From positions 1-64,000 of the forward strand of contig BGZK01001203.1 in the NCBI GenBank assembly GCA_005406025.1: a stretch of 64,000 nucleotides of DNA, in the 5' to 3' direction. Numbering within the stretch: the first letter of the stretch is position 1; every line of letters starts with the position of its first letter. Below, piece by piece: positions 48,490-60,290 of this stretch. Below the pieces are notes generated by a model. The model searched no databases. It was not told where the DNA came from and saw only the letters and a list, made by a program, of their open reading frames with translations. The position numbers were made by a program, and so were the translations under genes. The stretch is from Eumeta japonica (taxonomy: Eukaryota > Arthropoda > Insecta > Lepidoptera > Psychidae).

Positions 48490-48815
48490 ATTAGCCGGGT
48501 CCAAATCGGAACTGTGACCGATAGCCAAAACCGGAAGAGATCTAAATCAAGAACGGAACCAAGGTCGGAATCGAGTGTGGGACCGAATTAGAATCAAGAG
48601 CGTGATCGGTATCGAATTAAAGAGTGGTGCCGAGATCATGATTCAGCGGAGCGGAACTAGAATCGAAGTAGCATCGAGACCGGGTTCGCAATCAGAAGCG
48701 GAACTGCTACGGCAATCCAGAGTGACATGAATTGGCATCGAGAGCAAAACCGGAATTAGAAACGAGACCGGGACAGCGATAGAAATCATGATTAAGATCG
48801 TAATCGGTCGATTTC
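48490..48815 (-). repeat. Degenerate purine-rich array (longest copy)
   Basis: About 325 bp of loosely repeated 10-24-bp units: gggtccaaatcggaac, gaaccaaggtcggaatcgag, gggaccgaattagaatcaag, gagaccgggttcgc, gagaccgggacagcg. The motifs are those of the reverse complement of 30140-30350 and 58020-58250. Non-coding. Confidence 0.7.
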
Positions 48816-49124
48816 CAATTTTTAGTTCTGATATACATTAAACTCGTTGAACGGCTAAACTTACATGTGCGTGTCACCAAAACCTTATACTAATTTTTTT
48901 AATTCCCACATAATAATGCTACGAACTGCACTCATGAGATAAGAATAAATTAAAAGTGCAAAATAACACCCTTTAAAAAAATATTCGAAAATAGAATTCC
49001 GTAACATATACAAGTCCCACTTCGCGCCCCGGTCTTTCCTTCTGTCAGCGCTTTTCACTCGTGCTTACGTGCTTGCATTTATTTTTGGGATGGATTTTTT
49101 ATATGTGTCTTGTTTGTTTATGAC

Positions 49125-49430
49125 AGATGTAACATGTTTACGACGAATTTTTAAAAATCATTTATTGGTTTATTTACATTTCAAGAACTTTGAGACGGCT
49201 AAAATCGAGAAATTAATAATATATTTGAGCTCGAATGCTGACAGTCAGTTTTATTTCTGCAATCATTGCGTTTAAGAGCCAAATGCGATAAACTGCAAGT
49301 GTATATAAATGGTTCCTTAACGATTTATTCCAACTGTGTTTCAGAATACATGCTTTCCACTTTTCTGCGTATTTTTTTTTCTGATCTCAATCCTCAAACC
49401 TCCTATAGGGTCATCATGTGACAATACATT
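49125..49430. repeat. Diverged dispersed repeat, copy B
   Basis: Homologous to 17740-18020 (copy A), with the best-conserved block gctgacagtc in the same orientation. The 68-codon ORF at 49069-49275 covers part of it and shows no domain. Confidence 0.6.
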
Positions 49431-50950
49431 TGCGTAACAATACACGAAAGTTATCGATCAAGGTTTGCGTTTATGTTTTTAAAGCACGGAACCATAGAAG
49501 CGTAAGAAGACGTTTCACGATTGTATGGAGCTGCGATCTGTTTATTATAAGTAACTAATTTTGAATGACTTTTATTGCTTTGAAATCTTTTATGATTAGT
49601 TTTTTTTTGTACAAAGCTATTGTACAAAAAAAATCTCGTAATTATAGGCAATACTTAAAAAATAAAAATGTCAACAACGACATATAAATATTCAGGATAA
49701 GCATGTCCGGCGGGCCGAGATGGATAAGGTCATACGAGCGAAAAAAAAAGATAGCAGTGCATTTTTTCTTTTGTGTGATTGCATTTCTTTCTTCAGCTAG
49801 ACACGCATATAGAGTTTACGTAAATATAGACCTTATGTTGATCGAAGCATATGGAAAGTTTAAGGAATGTTCAAAAGTTCCTAAATTATCATTAGAAATT
49901 TAATTAAGAACCTAATTAGTAATTAGGAATAGGAAAGTTGTAATTATAAAACTCAACACACTCAACAAACAAAAAGGATATTCGAAAAGTTGTGATTATA
50001 AGCACTTACATATTTTTAACTTATCATCTGGGATGATAAGGTTTTTCCATTGTTATTTTGTTATCTAGTTATCTCTTAAATAATTATAAATTAATTAAAA
50101 ATTAAAAATTTTTGAAACGCACATATTACTGAATAAAGCATTGTGCAAAAAAAATATTATAAAAATAAAACCAATTTCATTATTTTTCTAATGATCTCTA
50201 GATTTCTATTCGATTTTGTAAGATAGCGTAAATAGCAGACCGGACACAAAACCTCTCTATTTCAAATACATTTTCGTGTGCATACGTCGTTACGTGAACT
50301 CAGAAGAAGCATAAAAAGAATTAACCAATACCATGTATACAACTCCTGAGAATTCCCGACATTTTCCAAGGGTGCTCCTTTTCGGGCGCCGGGCCCATCG
50401 CACTATTAAAATTCTATAATATCAGTTGCGTTTCGTGTATTCGAAGAGCTCACTTCCGCAATAGTAATGAACAGTTTCCATAGAAATGCGATTGTGAAAT
50501 TCAATACGTGAAGGAATCGCGGGTTAACGAGGGTTTGCGGGGTTAATACCTCACAGCGTGTAGCGTGGGTGGTGGAAGGATGATTATCGAATTATTGAAA
50601 TAACAGATTTTTTATTGAAGACACATGCCAATTAAGTGGGGAGGAGGTTGATGAATATTTCATCAAACTTCATGAAATTTCAGTTACATACCTACACGGC
50701 GAGAATAATCTATTAGCTACATTATTTATAGACATCACGTTAAAATTATTTATTCTTACAATATTCGTCTTTGTCTTGTAGGATTAGTTTACGGGGAAAA
50801 TGACTCATTAATTTTTGTGTTAAATATAAAGACATATTTATATTATATTTAAGTATACAATTACATACGTTTAAGTACATTTTACGAAAACTGTTAAAAT
50901 TCACACACACATGACAGACCTTATCAGACGAGCCGATGGGTGTCAACTTT
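49431..50950. other. Unassigned AT-rich sequence
   Basis: No gene recognised. A GC-richer patch with gcgccgggccc occurs at about 50386-50396. Confidence 0.45.
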
Positions 50951-51435
50951 TCCCTCACTCGTGACTTATAAGCCAATATTTCCTTCACTTGTGACTTATA
51001 AGCCAATCCTTCCTTCACTCGTAACCTATAATCCAACACTTCCTTCACTCGTGACTTATAAGCCAATATTTCCTTCACTTGTGACTTACAAGCCAATCCC
51101 TTTTTTACTCGTAACCTATAATCCAACACTTCCTTCACTCGTGACTTATAAGCCAATATTTCCTTCACTTGTGACTTATAAGCCAATCCTTCCTTTACTC
51201 GTAACCTATAATCCAACACTTCCTTCACTCGTGACTTATAAGCCAACATTTCCTTCACTTGTGACTATAAGCCAATCCTTTTTACTGTAACCTATAATCC
51301 AACACTTCCACCTGACTTATAAGCCAATATTTCTTACTTGTGACCTTAAGCAAGCCTTTACTCGTAACCGATAATCCAACACTTCCTTCACTCGTGACCT
51401 ATAAGCCAACACTTCCTTCACTTGTGATCTATAAG
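50951..51435. repeat. 30-bp tandem repeat with a 90-bp higher-order unit
   Basis: From about 50951 to 51264 the array keeps a strict 30-bp register. Three monomer types alternate: A, with ctcgtgacttataagccaat then attt; B, with cttgtgacttataagccaat then cctt; and C, with ctcgtaacctataatccaac then actt. Each ends ccttca. The order A-B-C repeats three times and starts a fourth, giving a 90-bp higher-order unit. After 51264 small deletions break the register and the copies decay until 51435. Because 30 is a multiple of three, frames on both strands stay open (116 codons plus, 170 codons minus); these are not called as genes. Confidence 0.95.
51428..51435. repeat. Target-site duplication of the hAT-like element, left copy
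   Basis: tctataag, the last bases of the tandem array, matches cctataag at 53036-53043 in 7 of 8 positions. Confidence 0.75.
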
Positions 51436-53035
51436 CAGAATTGCGAAAAATGCATTAATTTAGTTAATGCATTAGCGTTTCATTACTCATTACTACAATA
51501 ATGAGTCATTACTCATTAATTTTCATTACTCATTATTTTTTTAATGGAACCAAAATTAATTCTCGTTAATTTTTCATGTCAATGAGTAATGTACTTTCCG
51601 ATACTCATTTTTTAATTTTAATGACTATTTTAAAAATCTACATTACAATTTTCAATGTAATATGCCAATTTAATGAGTAATGTACCAATTTTTCATTGCT
51701 TATTTTTTTATATCTAATGAAGCATTAATGAATATTCTATTACTTATGACACATAAATATAATAATTACTATTTCTGAGAATAGCTGTAAACCAGGTAGA
51801 AAAAAAATTGTAAACATTTTAAATTTGTACGTTTTATGCGTTTGTCTTATACGAATCATTAACCAAATTTTGCTTTCATTAGGGTTTTAAAAGTTTCATA
51901 GCGTTTGCTGAAATATATTAGAGTACAGTTGAAAAAATTTTTGGTTTCTTAAAAAAATTTTTCAATAAATGTTTATGTGTATATTGTAATTTTGATTTCA
52001 TGTAAGATGGTTCAAAAAATCATTCAATTGTTGAATACCTTCGATTATAACCCTAAGCGCCAATAAACTTAGTTGAATTATGGTAATGGCAAAAAATATG
52101 TTATCCTATAACAGTTTTTTTTTGAATGTGATGAAAACTGATTGCTGTATATTGAATTAATAACAAACATTTTAATACCTTTCCAAATAGTATAAAAAAT
52201 TGAATTGTGTCGATAAGAAATTAAAAACTTTTTTACTGAAATCAAACGTGCATTTTTGATTTAAAAATATTTTGTTCGATCAAGAAAAATTTAAAATTAA
52301 TAAAGTAATTATGGAAAAACAACAGATCACCATTTCTAGAAACAAGAAATACTTTTATCCTTCACAATAATATTTTTTTAACCACGAAATAAACGCATTG
52401 ATCGCTTGAGATTCATGTGAGTAATTATAACCATCTTCGTTCGCAAAGCTCAACTATATACAAAGCGGAAGGGATTACCACCACTACCTTTATTTTCGAG
52501 CCCTATCGATTGACTTCGCGTGCAATCTATTTTTTGTTCCACTGTCGAAAATCTTTTAATTAATACTTTGTACTACTTGCTCTCAAAAGCGCTGCAACCG
52601 CTTTTACTTTTTGATTTTTAGCATTAGTACCTTAAATTATTTTCATATTTGATCGTATTTAATGAGAACTTTAGTAATGTAGTATTTTGTTTATTGTAAT
52701 TTTATCAACAAACAATAAATATAATAAAAAATACTTTATTTTTAATCATTAGGAAATACCAAATTATCGATCATATATTTAAAAAAAATGAAACTTTTTA
52801 AATGCGTAATATATAATTTTGTATTCCTCATTTTTTTAATGAGCACTGTAAGATCCTTCATTACTCATTTTTTTTATTAGTGATGAAAAATCCCAAATTA
52901 CACATTAATTATCTAATGAGTAATGTAAATATTTACATCAATTTTTTTTAATGAGTTATGGATAAAAATTACATTACCATTAAAAAATATAATGATTATT
53001 GCATTATATTTTACATTAAAATTTTTGCAACTCTA
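51436..53035. mobile_element. Non-autonomous hAT-like element, 1600 bp
   Basis: The left end starts cagaattgcgaaaa. The reverse complement of the right end starts tagagttgcaaaaa, so inverted ends match at 13 of the first 16 positions. CAG/TAG starts and an 8-bp target duplication (tctataag / cctataag) are features of the hAT superfamily. Subterminal regions at about 51475-51760 and 52835-53010 are packed with attactcatt / aatgagtaat motifs, probable transposase-binding repeats. The centre (51760-52835) has no transposase-like ORF, so the element would need enzyme from elsewhere. Confidence 0.8.
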
Positions 53036-53043
53036 CCTATAAG
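53036..53043. repeat. Target-site duplication of the hAT-like element, right copy
   Basis: cctataag, matching 51428-51435 at 7 of 8 positions. It also reads as a piece of the array monomer. Confidence 0.75.
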
Positions 53044-54468
53044 GGCTGCGACTGGATTGGCAGTTGCGAGTGAAGTGACAAGTTTGATTTTAAGATCATT
53101 ACATGGACCCATCCGCCCTACGGTCAACACAATGACGTTCTGTCTATCCTCAAACAATTTCGGAAAATTGAAGTTGAAAATACTTTCATTTTATTCAATC
53201 CATCCGTTTCATTTCTTTTTTAATCTCTTTATTACAAGTAAATAACGTATTGCAAATACAATTGTTTATTTCATAATTATCGAATCAATTTTCACGTCCA
53301 ATTGCTTTTAATTTTAGATACAAAAACATTAGGGTTGCAGAAGCGAATGGGCAAACGTTGAATCGACTACAGTTTTGTCGGCAGACGCTTGGGGATTTAT
53401 TTAAAATTGCATTATTTTCGCTCAAACGTACGGTTTTAGAATACACACAGAGCCCAAACAGGACAACCAAAAAAGTAATGGCGCTTAAGCAGTTAACTCG
53501 TGCGACTATAAAAGAATTAGGAATTATAATTCTTTTATAATAATTAATTATATAAATAATTCTTTTATCCTAATTAGGAATAATAGGCTTTTTAGAACGA
53601 TGTAGACCGTTAAGTAGTTATAGTTGTTATTTTTAGAGGTCGTTCGTAGAATTTAAACATCATCAAACTGTGAAAGTGAAGGCAAGGGAGGTGCACAACA
53701 TAAAACTGTACTAACCGCTTTTATTTCTATTCTCGTTCATTTATTCTAAAATGATCGTATAAAACTCGCTTAATTATAATTTTTTGATACTTCTGGTTTC
53801 GTTTGCCTCATTACACTTTCGTCTGCCAGAATGAAGTTCAGGAAACGTTTTAAATGATATGCCGCTTTTGAAATATCCTGAAGTTTCTTCACACGCTTGG
53901 CTTCGATCTCTCGTTCATATCTGTTTGTATTTAGCCAACAAATAATAATTAAAGATTACTAATTCTTATGCAAACATATTGTGACTGGTATTTTGAAACC
54001 AGTAAGTACAACCTACACAACGTGGAATATGCTATCTGGTTACCATTTAATTAACTAATTTGAATTATAATTAGTCGAAATTTAGAACATATATAAAATA
54101 ATTTATTACATATTATAATCATTACAATAAACTTACTTAAGGTGACCTCTTACATGTCACATGTACAGATTACAAAAACGTTGATGATATCGCAAACTCG
54201 TATAATATACTACCGATACACGAACGACTAAAGCGAGACTAATAACAAAAAGAACTGGTCTATACAATGCGTGCGAAACGGTACGGAGCTTTTAAAAATT
54301 AATTTATGAGTAAAGAAATTCGGGTGTTTGTCGTCACTTTAAATTGACTTCTTATGTATATGAAGCGTTGGTATTGTTAGATTCGATAATTTTTCCCACT
54401 TATATTTATATTATATTTTTCCCACGTATATTTTTCTCGCGTATATATATCTAATAGTGTCTATATTA
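53044..54468. other. Unassigned sequence
   Basis: No gene recognised. A partly palindromic AT-rich stretch lies at about 53510-53580, containing repeated aattctttta / taattaggaa motifs in both orientations. Confidence 0.45.
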
Positions 54469-54512
54469 TCTAAATTCAGTGTCTATATTATAATATAGAC
54501 ACTAAATTTAGA
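54469..54512. repeat. 44-bp near-perfect palindrome, no spacer
   Basis: The central 26 bp (54478-54503, agtgtctatatta and its reverse complement) are perfect. Pairing continues outward with one mismatch, to 54469 and 54512. The same agtgtctatattat word also occurs once in direct orientation just upstream at about 54456. Confidence 0.95.
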
Positions 54513-55365
54513 CTACAAAACTTTCAATGATTCTTACTAGATATAAGATTGTCCAATTCAACAAGATTTTTTTTATTAAATGGCTTACCCTTAGGCACTG
54601 CATGTCTGACCGTAATGCAATTGATACTAAATTATTCTTTGAAAATCGAGATTTTGCAAACATAAGCGAGATTCAATTTTTTTACGAGTGAGGCCAGATT
54701 CATTCTTAGTAATAGCGTGTAAATGGATGATCATAATTTTCTATCTCGCTCAAACATATGAGTTTACTAAGTTCTATCTTCTTTGCATTGCCGATATAAC
54801 ACTAACGTACTAAATCTATACATATATAAAAAAATAATTTTGCGTCTTATATTTATTATAAATTGAGTCTGTTTTGTATGGGATAATTAAATATTGAATG
54901 ACTCGTATGGCAGAGAAATAGAGGCACTAACGCAGCCAGCATTGTAGCATATCGCACTCTCCGATTTTTCAGGTCATACGAACAATTTGTTAGTACTCAG
55001 GTATATTTTTTCTTAATTTTTCTGCATAAACAATAATTTTATTAAATTTGGCTTTATTCGGAGTCAGCAACGTATTCGGTGTCAATTGATATTATTATTA
55101 TTAAGTCACGCCATTTCCCAGAAGGGTGGGCAGAGACTACAGATTTCCTCACGGCACGATCTTTGAATATCACTCTTGCTTCCCTTCGCCACACGCTGAA
55201 ACCGTGTATTTTATTTTATATATCCATATCCGGGCTAAAAACTTTGCAGTCTATGCCAGTGATCCTTATTTCATAAATAAGGTATGACCCAGACTACTTC
55301 CATGATTCCAATACGTCGTCGCAGACGAGGGTGCGCCTGTTGCCCTCGCACCTCCTTTGAATCTT
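54513..55365. other. Unassigned sequence
   Basis: No gene recognised on either strand. Short ORFs near 55079-55475 show no domains. Confidence 0.4.
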
Positions 55366-55749
55366 TTATATACTCAACTCGCTTAATACAGTCCCAAAAG
55401 ACATATCCATCACCTTTGATTGTCTTAAATCAAAAACTGACACGCTCAACATTAAGTGCATTTTATTCTTCATGATCAATTTTGAGGATACTACTCTAAT
55501 TTGTCGAAAGTACGACTCAAATTTATCGCACTCGTAGACCAAATCATAAACTTCACAGCAGTTTAGAATCTCTGTAAGTTGTGTTGCACTCAAAGGCTCT
55601 TTTAAAAAAAGATTACAGGACAATGCACGAAACTCTGCCGCTGTGAAGTTATTCACGAAAGAGTCGCAATGGCGTAAAATAGGAACGCGGGGGAGAAGAA
55701 GGAACGGTCGAGCAGCGTTGTATCTGCGCATTGCATTATTCGCAGGCAA
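55366..55749 (-). CDS. Possible exon or gene relic, unknown protein
   Basis: A 127-codon open frame on the minus strand. Its middle part (residues about 35-85: FTAAEFRALSCNLFLKEPLS, then ATQLTEILNCCEVYDLVYEC) has more protein-like composition than other frames nearby, with mixed charged and hydrophobic residues and two adjacent cysteines. A plausible 3' splice site (gtgaataacttcacag) precedes this part at about 55653-55638, so the real exon may begin there rather than at the ATG. No domain is recognised. It could be an exon, a transposon remnant or chance. Confidence 0.2.
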   Translation of the reverse strand: MPANNAMRRYNAARPFLLLPRVPILRHCDSFVNNFTAAEFRALSCNLFLKEPLSATQLTEILNCCEVYDLVYECDKFESYFRQIRVVSSKLIMKNKMHLMLSVSVFDLRQSKVMDMSFGTVLSELSI

Positions 55750-58019
55750 TTCAGTGCGGCAGAGTTCCGTGCGTTGTACTGTACGCTGTTTTATTATTAA
55801 CTTCGAATATAAAATGATAAATTATTATGAAAATTCACATTTATATCCAGTCGCTTTTATTCGATACCATCGATATCCATCATTTTGAGAATGTTACCAA
55901 AAATAATCAGTGACAATTTTTAAGTAACATTCAACAATAACGACACTTTCAATTATACCTTATCGACCCAGTCAGCTATAGTATTCATAAATTTGTTATA
56001 TACAAACCTGTTTAGTTAACTAAAATAAGATTTTATGTCACACAGACAGCCATATAAAATGCATACAAGTGCTTACCTGGAGGCAGGAGTCTTATCATGT
56101 GAACTTTTGTGAAAAGGGTGAACCCTGTTCATGCATAATATTGTCATATCTCGATGTCAAATAAAAACACATGAATAATATGAGCACCGTATTAGTAAAT
56201 AAGTTTTATATGGAATGACCCTATACAAAGTCGATGATCACAGACAACCAAACTAACTCTTTTCACGGCAGGTGTCGGTATGTAAGGATGCAAAATTCGA
56301 AATAATTTTTTAATTCCAAAACCCAAAGTGAATGGGAATTTCTTTCCGTGTTGTTTAATTTATTTGCTACGAATCTATCTCACTGCTACGGAGTGTTTAA
56401 GTGACCGCAAACAAAGCTGTATTACTATGCGCCTGCGTCGATACGAACTCGCGTTTGTTTGTTCACAATATTGCGTACCATAGGAAAAACGTTCCTTAGA
56501 GACATCACGTCTGTATATCTTCATTTCACTACGCAACTCAAAAGAATGTAACGCGTTTAGCAATATTAGTGTGTGTATTTCTTATTTCATGGCACTCAAA
56601 CACAATTGTATTATCTGATTTAAATAGTGCGTACCAATAGATTTTCCCTCATCCTCCGAGTATCGTCAAACGTGTAATAGTTACTATAATTCAAAATGGC
56701 TGCCGATAGATGCCATATTAAAAACAAAAAAACAATAAAAATATCGAAAGGAAAGTCTTTCAATAGGTCTTTAAAATTAATTTCTATTAATAATTCGTTT
56801 AGATCCATTAAACCGATTTCATTTATATAAAATGATTTCACAAACCTTATAGTCTTTTGGAATTTGTGAATTATACCTTTGATATGTTTAAGCCTTTTTA
56901 AGACTGTTATTGGTTAACTTAAACTTGAGTTTAAGAGTCAATGTTTTCATCGTCTAACTTGTTCAGCAAACGTAATAAGAATTGTACTACGTGCCGCTGA
57001 CCATTACGCTGCGACGTAGCTAAAGGTTTTCCTGTGGATCTCTGTCGGAGGCTATATTTAGGTTTATATTGTCTACATTGGCCAGGTGTGCATGACTTTT
57101 ACACATTATTTTACAATAACAATGATACTTTTCTCTAATTATCCTATGGCCTACTTTCGATTTTATTTGATGCATAAGTTGTTGAAAAATATTAAAATTT
57201 CATATCTACTTTTCAAAAGGGAGATATGTTTTTTTTGTCTCTCTTTCTTTCCCACTCGCATAATTGTGAATTTTCTCTGAATTACCCGTCTTTAGTCTTC
57301 CTGTAATTATCATTGTCACAATATAGTATGACCGTAAATTAAAGTGCGTTCATAATTTCCCATTTTACAAATGGAGTTTAGTCGTCTTAAAACAATTAAA
57401 TAATCTAAAATGTAACTAATATGTAACAACCTGCACATATATGAGCTAGAAAAACACAAATTAAACCAAATCAATGTTTCTAATATCCGTTATCTCACTA
57501 TCTTCTAAAAACTAAAATGGGAATTTTAAAACTATGGCTAAAAGAGTTCTGAAGGTCCACATTAAACGTTTTTTTTTTAATTTAAAACTCTTTACAATAC
57601 GATTTAGTTACTAACATTTTTAAAATCTGATTGAACAGTGTCATCAAAAAATTGTGACATCAAACTTCAACAACACAACATAGAATACAAGTGAAATACC
57701 TTTTCGCATAGTACTCAAGATAGAAATAGCAGACATAAAAAAAATATATAAAGCTCCCAATGATTACGTATTTCCTTTTTGTCCCATTCTGTTTTGTTCT
57801 CTATTTCTATTTCCATATCCTCTATTATACTTCTGTATACTTTTCATAAAAAAAATAATATTTCCAACAACACTGGCTAATCATGTCGTACGCTCGACTG
57901 GCGTATCCCTTTTGTATGAATATATTTTTCGATCAGACAATTTACATATCGAAATTGAAGTGAAATTATAAAAAAAACATATTCTATGGTCCTGACCTAT
58001 TACATATTAATGAACTGGC
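55750..58019. other. Unassigned AT-rich sequence
   Basis: No gene or element recognised. Minus-strand ORFs at 56375-56563 and 56620-56841 show no domains. Confidence 0.45.
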
Positions 58020-58360
58020 CTTCACGGTCCCGCTCTGGTGGGCGCAAATTAGAATTTAGCAGTGATTGTTTCCTTTTGTCTTTTAAATCCCTCTCGTCCA
58101 TTTCCTTCGATCTCGCTGTCAGTCCTGGCTACTATCCCGGTCCAGCTCTTGATTTCAATCGTGACTTCGCCGTCGGGTCCGTCCCCGGCCTCGCTCACAA
58201 TTCCAAAGCCGGTTCCGAATTTCGTTCTCGGTTCTCCCTTGGACAATTACATCTTGTTGCAGTACGTATCTGTCTCTGCGTCAGATATGGTTACAATACG
58301 TCCAGCCGTTTAAGCGTGATTGAAAGACAAGCACACAAACGAACACACCTTCACATTTAT
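58020..58360 (+). mobile_element. Degenerate array plus conserved terminus of a lepidopteran element
   Basis: The first 230 bp form a degenerate pyrimidine-rich array (ggtcccgctctgg, ttcgatctcgctgtc, atcccggtccagctcttg, ggttccgaatttcg). It is followed by cgtccagccgtttaagcgtg, attgaaagacaagcacac and cttcacatttatag. I recognise that last block as a widespread lepidopteran element end. The pairing suggests that such arrays are internal parts of one element family. The 141-codon ORF is not a gene. Confidence 0.6.
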
Positions 58361-58649
58361 AGTTATATTATTAATTTATATATATTATTTATTCATATGT
58401 TATTCATATGACGGATTTTAATCAAATTTCACAAAGGATTGAACTGTCTCCTGAAATGCGAGATAGAATTACTTTTTACACAAAAAATATACAAAATAGA
58501 AGCAATGTCGAAGACAAAATATAATTGAATTTCAATATATATCCAACGAATTCGACGGGATTCAGCCGGTAATATTATAAGCGGGAGAGTGATTAAAAAC
58601 TCTAATTCGCTTTAATTATCAAACGTATTGTTTTTAAAATTAATCGTTC
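58361..58649. other. Unassigned AT-rich sequence
   Basis: Nothing recognised. Confidence 0.5.
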
Positions 58650-58935
58650 CGTTTTATAGCGAAATTACAACTCATCGGGATCCCAAGTGTTGAAACGAAT
58701 CGCAGCAAACAGCTTGTCGTCGAGATTGACAAATAACTTTGATTGAAACACGCCTCGTTTCCATGACCGCCGACGGCGGCGCTGAGATCGGTGAGAGCCT
58801 TTCGCGCGGACGACACGTTTCGCAACACAAAAATTAGATTGATCAACATAAAACGGCGCAACTACTGAGCGTTTTATTAAACTCGCTTGAGTTAGCTTAG
58901 CTTTAACAGTCCCGAGTAATGGACGTCGTTTTCGA
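58650..58935. promoter_or_regulatory. CpG-rich island, candidate cis-regulatory region
   Basis: GC/CpG-rich block (gaccgccgacggcggcgc at about 58765-58782; ttcgcgcggacgacacg) with an actttgatt motif at 58736-58744 resembling a TCF-type site. Overlapping arginine-rich ORFs on the minus strand are composition artefacts. Confidence 0.3.
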
Positions 58936-60115
58936 TTAGAATTTTTTTTTTTTTTTAATTGGCTCCTCATGGAGACGATGTCGGAAATGCGTTATATTTT
59001 TCCTTCCTAGATCATAAATACATCTAGCATAATGATTTTAATTTTTTTATGTGTATTTTCAGTGAACGAATAAATGAAACTAATGAAAAATGACGAAAGA
59101 TGTCATTATCATCGTCATTCGCTCAGTTTAGTCAAACGGTGGGACTGAAGAAGACAAGTTCTGATGCCCGAAAAAAGCTTACTTAAATCTATACCTTATC
59201 TCGTACCTAAGTCTAGGCGGGATTAGGAGTGAAAGGAGTCTAAAGCCGGCTTGGTATTCGTGGAACCTTTACCCTTTTGATTAAAATCAGGATAAGTAAT
59301 ATATTCTATGGTGCGTCAATATATATATATATTAACAAAAAAGGTTAAATCCTTCGCTCCTAATTTATGTTTTCCGCTAAATTTTCATGTTCGTTTTCTT
59401 CATTTGGCGTAGGACTTATTATTACTCGTTTCTGGAAAATGGTAAAGTTAATCTCTAACCTTTTTAATTTCTACTTTATTCTGGGCTAAGTGGTCCATTC
59501 TTGACCTTCCCTCTTGTCTCGTCTATGACAGTCAATAGGGTTTCCCAACTTTTCTTTTTGTTACAATCAAATGTATACAGAACTTAGTAGCGTGAAGCCC
59601 TCCTTAAATGATGGCCACGTAGCATATACTTCTGACCTTAGTAATCCTGGTCAATTATTTTCCTTTCGAAGATTTTTTTCGTTTTTGATCTTGTTGATCT
59701 TGCTTGGTTTCTTGCGGCTTATAGCAAGTCTTACAGAATGTGCTAACATATTAGTACCTTGAAGGAAAATATCACCATATAAAAAAATTGGTTGCCTGTA
59801 AAGTCGGTATACGGGCGAAAGTTTTACGTGACAACGACTTTGAGTGGTAAAATAATTTTAATGTGAATATTCATTCGTATAGTAGGAAGAAGGATGAAAT
59901 AATAGTAACAATTTAAAACATTTATTTATACAAAGAATTATATTTAAAACATTAATTTATACAAAGAATCTCGCACTGAATTTCATATTAACAAAATTTT
60001 ATTTTTACCTTTACACATACATACGTATTTATATACAAATATACATACAATAACTTGCAATACATTTGCGTACACAATGAAACAGCGTTTACTACAACTT
60101 AACTTGTTCCTATCT
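58936..60115. other. Unassigned sequence
   Basis: No gene recognised. A 28-bp direct duplication (atttaaaacattnatttata...) occurs at about 59911-59969 with 31-bp period. Confidence 0.4.
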
Positions 60116-60290
60116 GAGTGGAAGGGACGCGTGCCTTTCACTTTTTATGTCTGTCTCTCGCTCTTAGGCGGGCTAACCATGCCGAGTGGAAGGGACGCGT
60201 GCCTCTCACTCGCTCTCATTGTGAGCGCATAACGTGAGCGGAGCGTAACGCAGTTTCTTGAAGTGTCACCCGGCAAACCAATTTATAAGA
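60116..60290. repeat. Direct duplication within a likely dispersed element
   Basis: The block gagtggaagggacgcgtgcc, then t(t/c)tcact, occurs at 60116-60142 and again at 60184-60210, 68 bp apart. It is followed by a GC-richer stretch with gagcgcataacgtgagcgg. The composition contrast and internal duplication suggest an interspersed repeat. Class unknown. Confidence 0.5.

Noticed and set aside
50746..51290. 170-codon minus and 116-codon plus repeat-protein ORFs
   Set aside because: Both are produced by the 30-bp array, whose period is a multiple of three. Neither extends with coding character outside the array, and both strands are open at once.
50951..51435. CRISPR-like array
   Set aside because: The monomers are contiguous with no unique spacers, and the context is eukaryotic.
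57986..58411. 141-codon plus-strand ORF
   Set aside because: It is the degenerate pyrimidine-rich array and element terminus read as protein.
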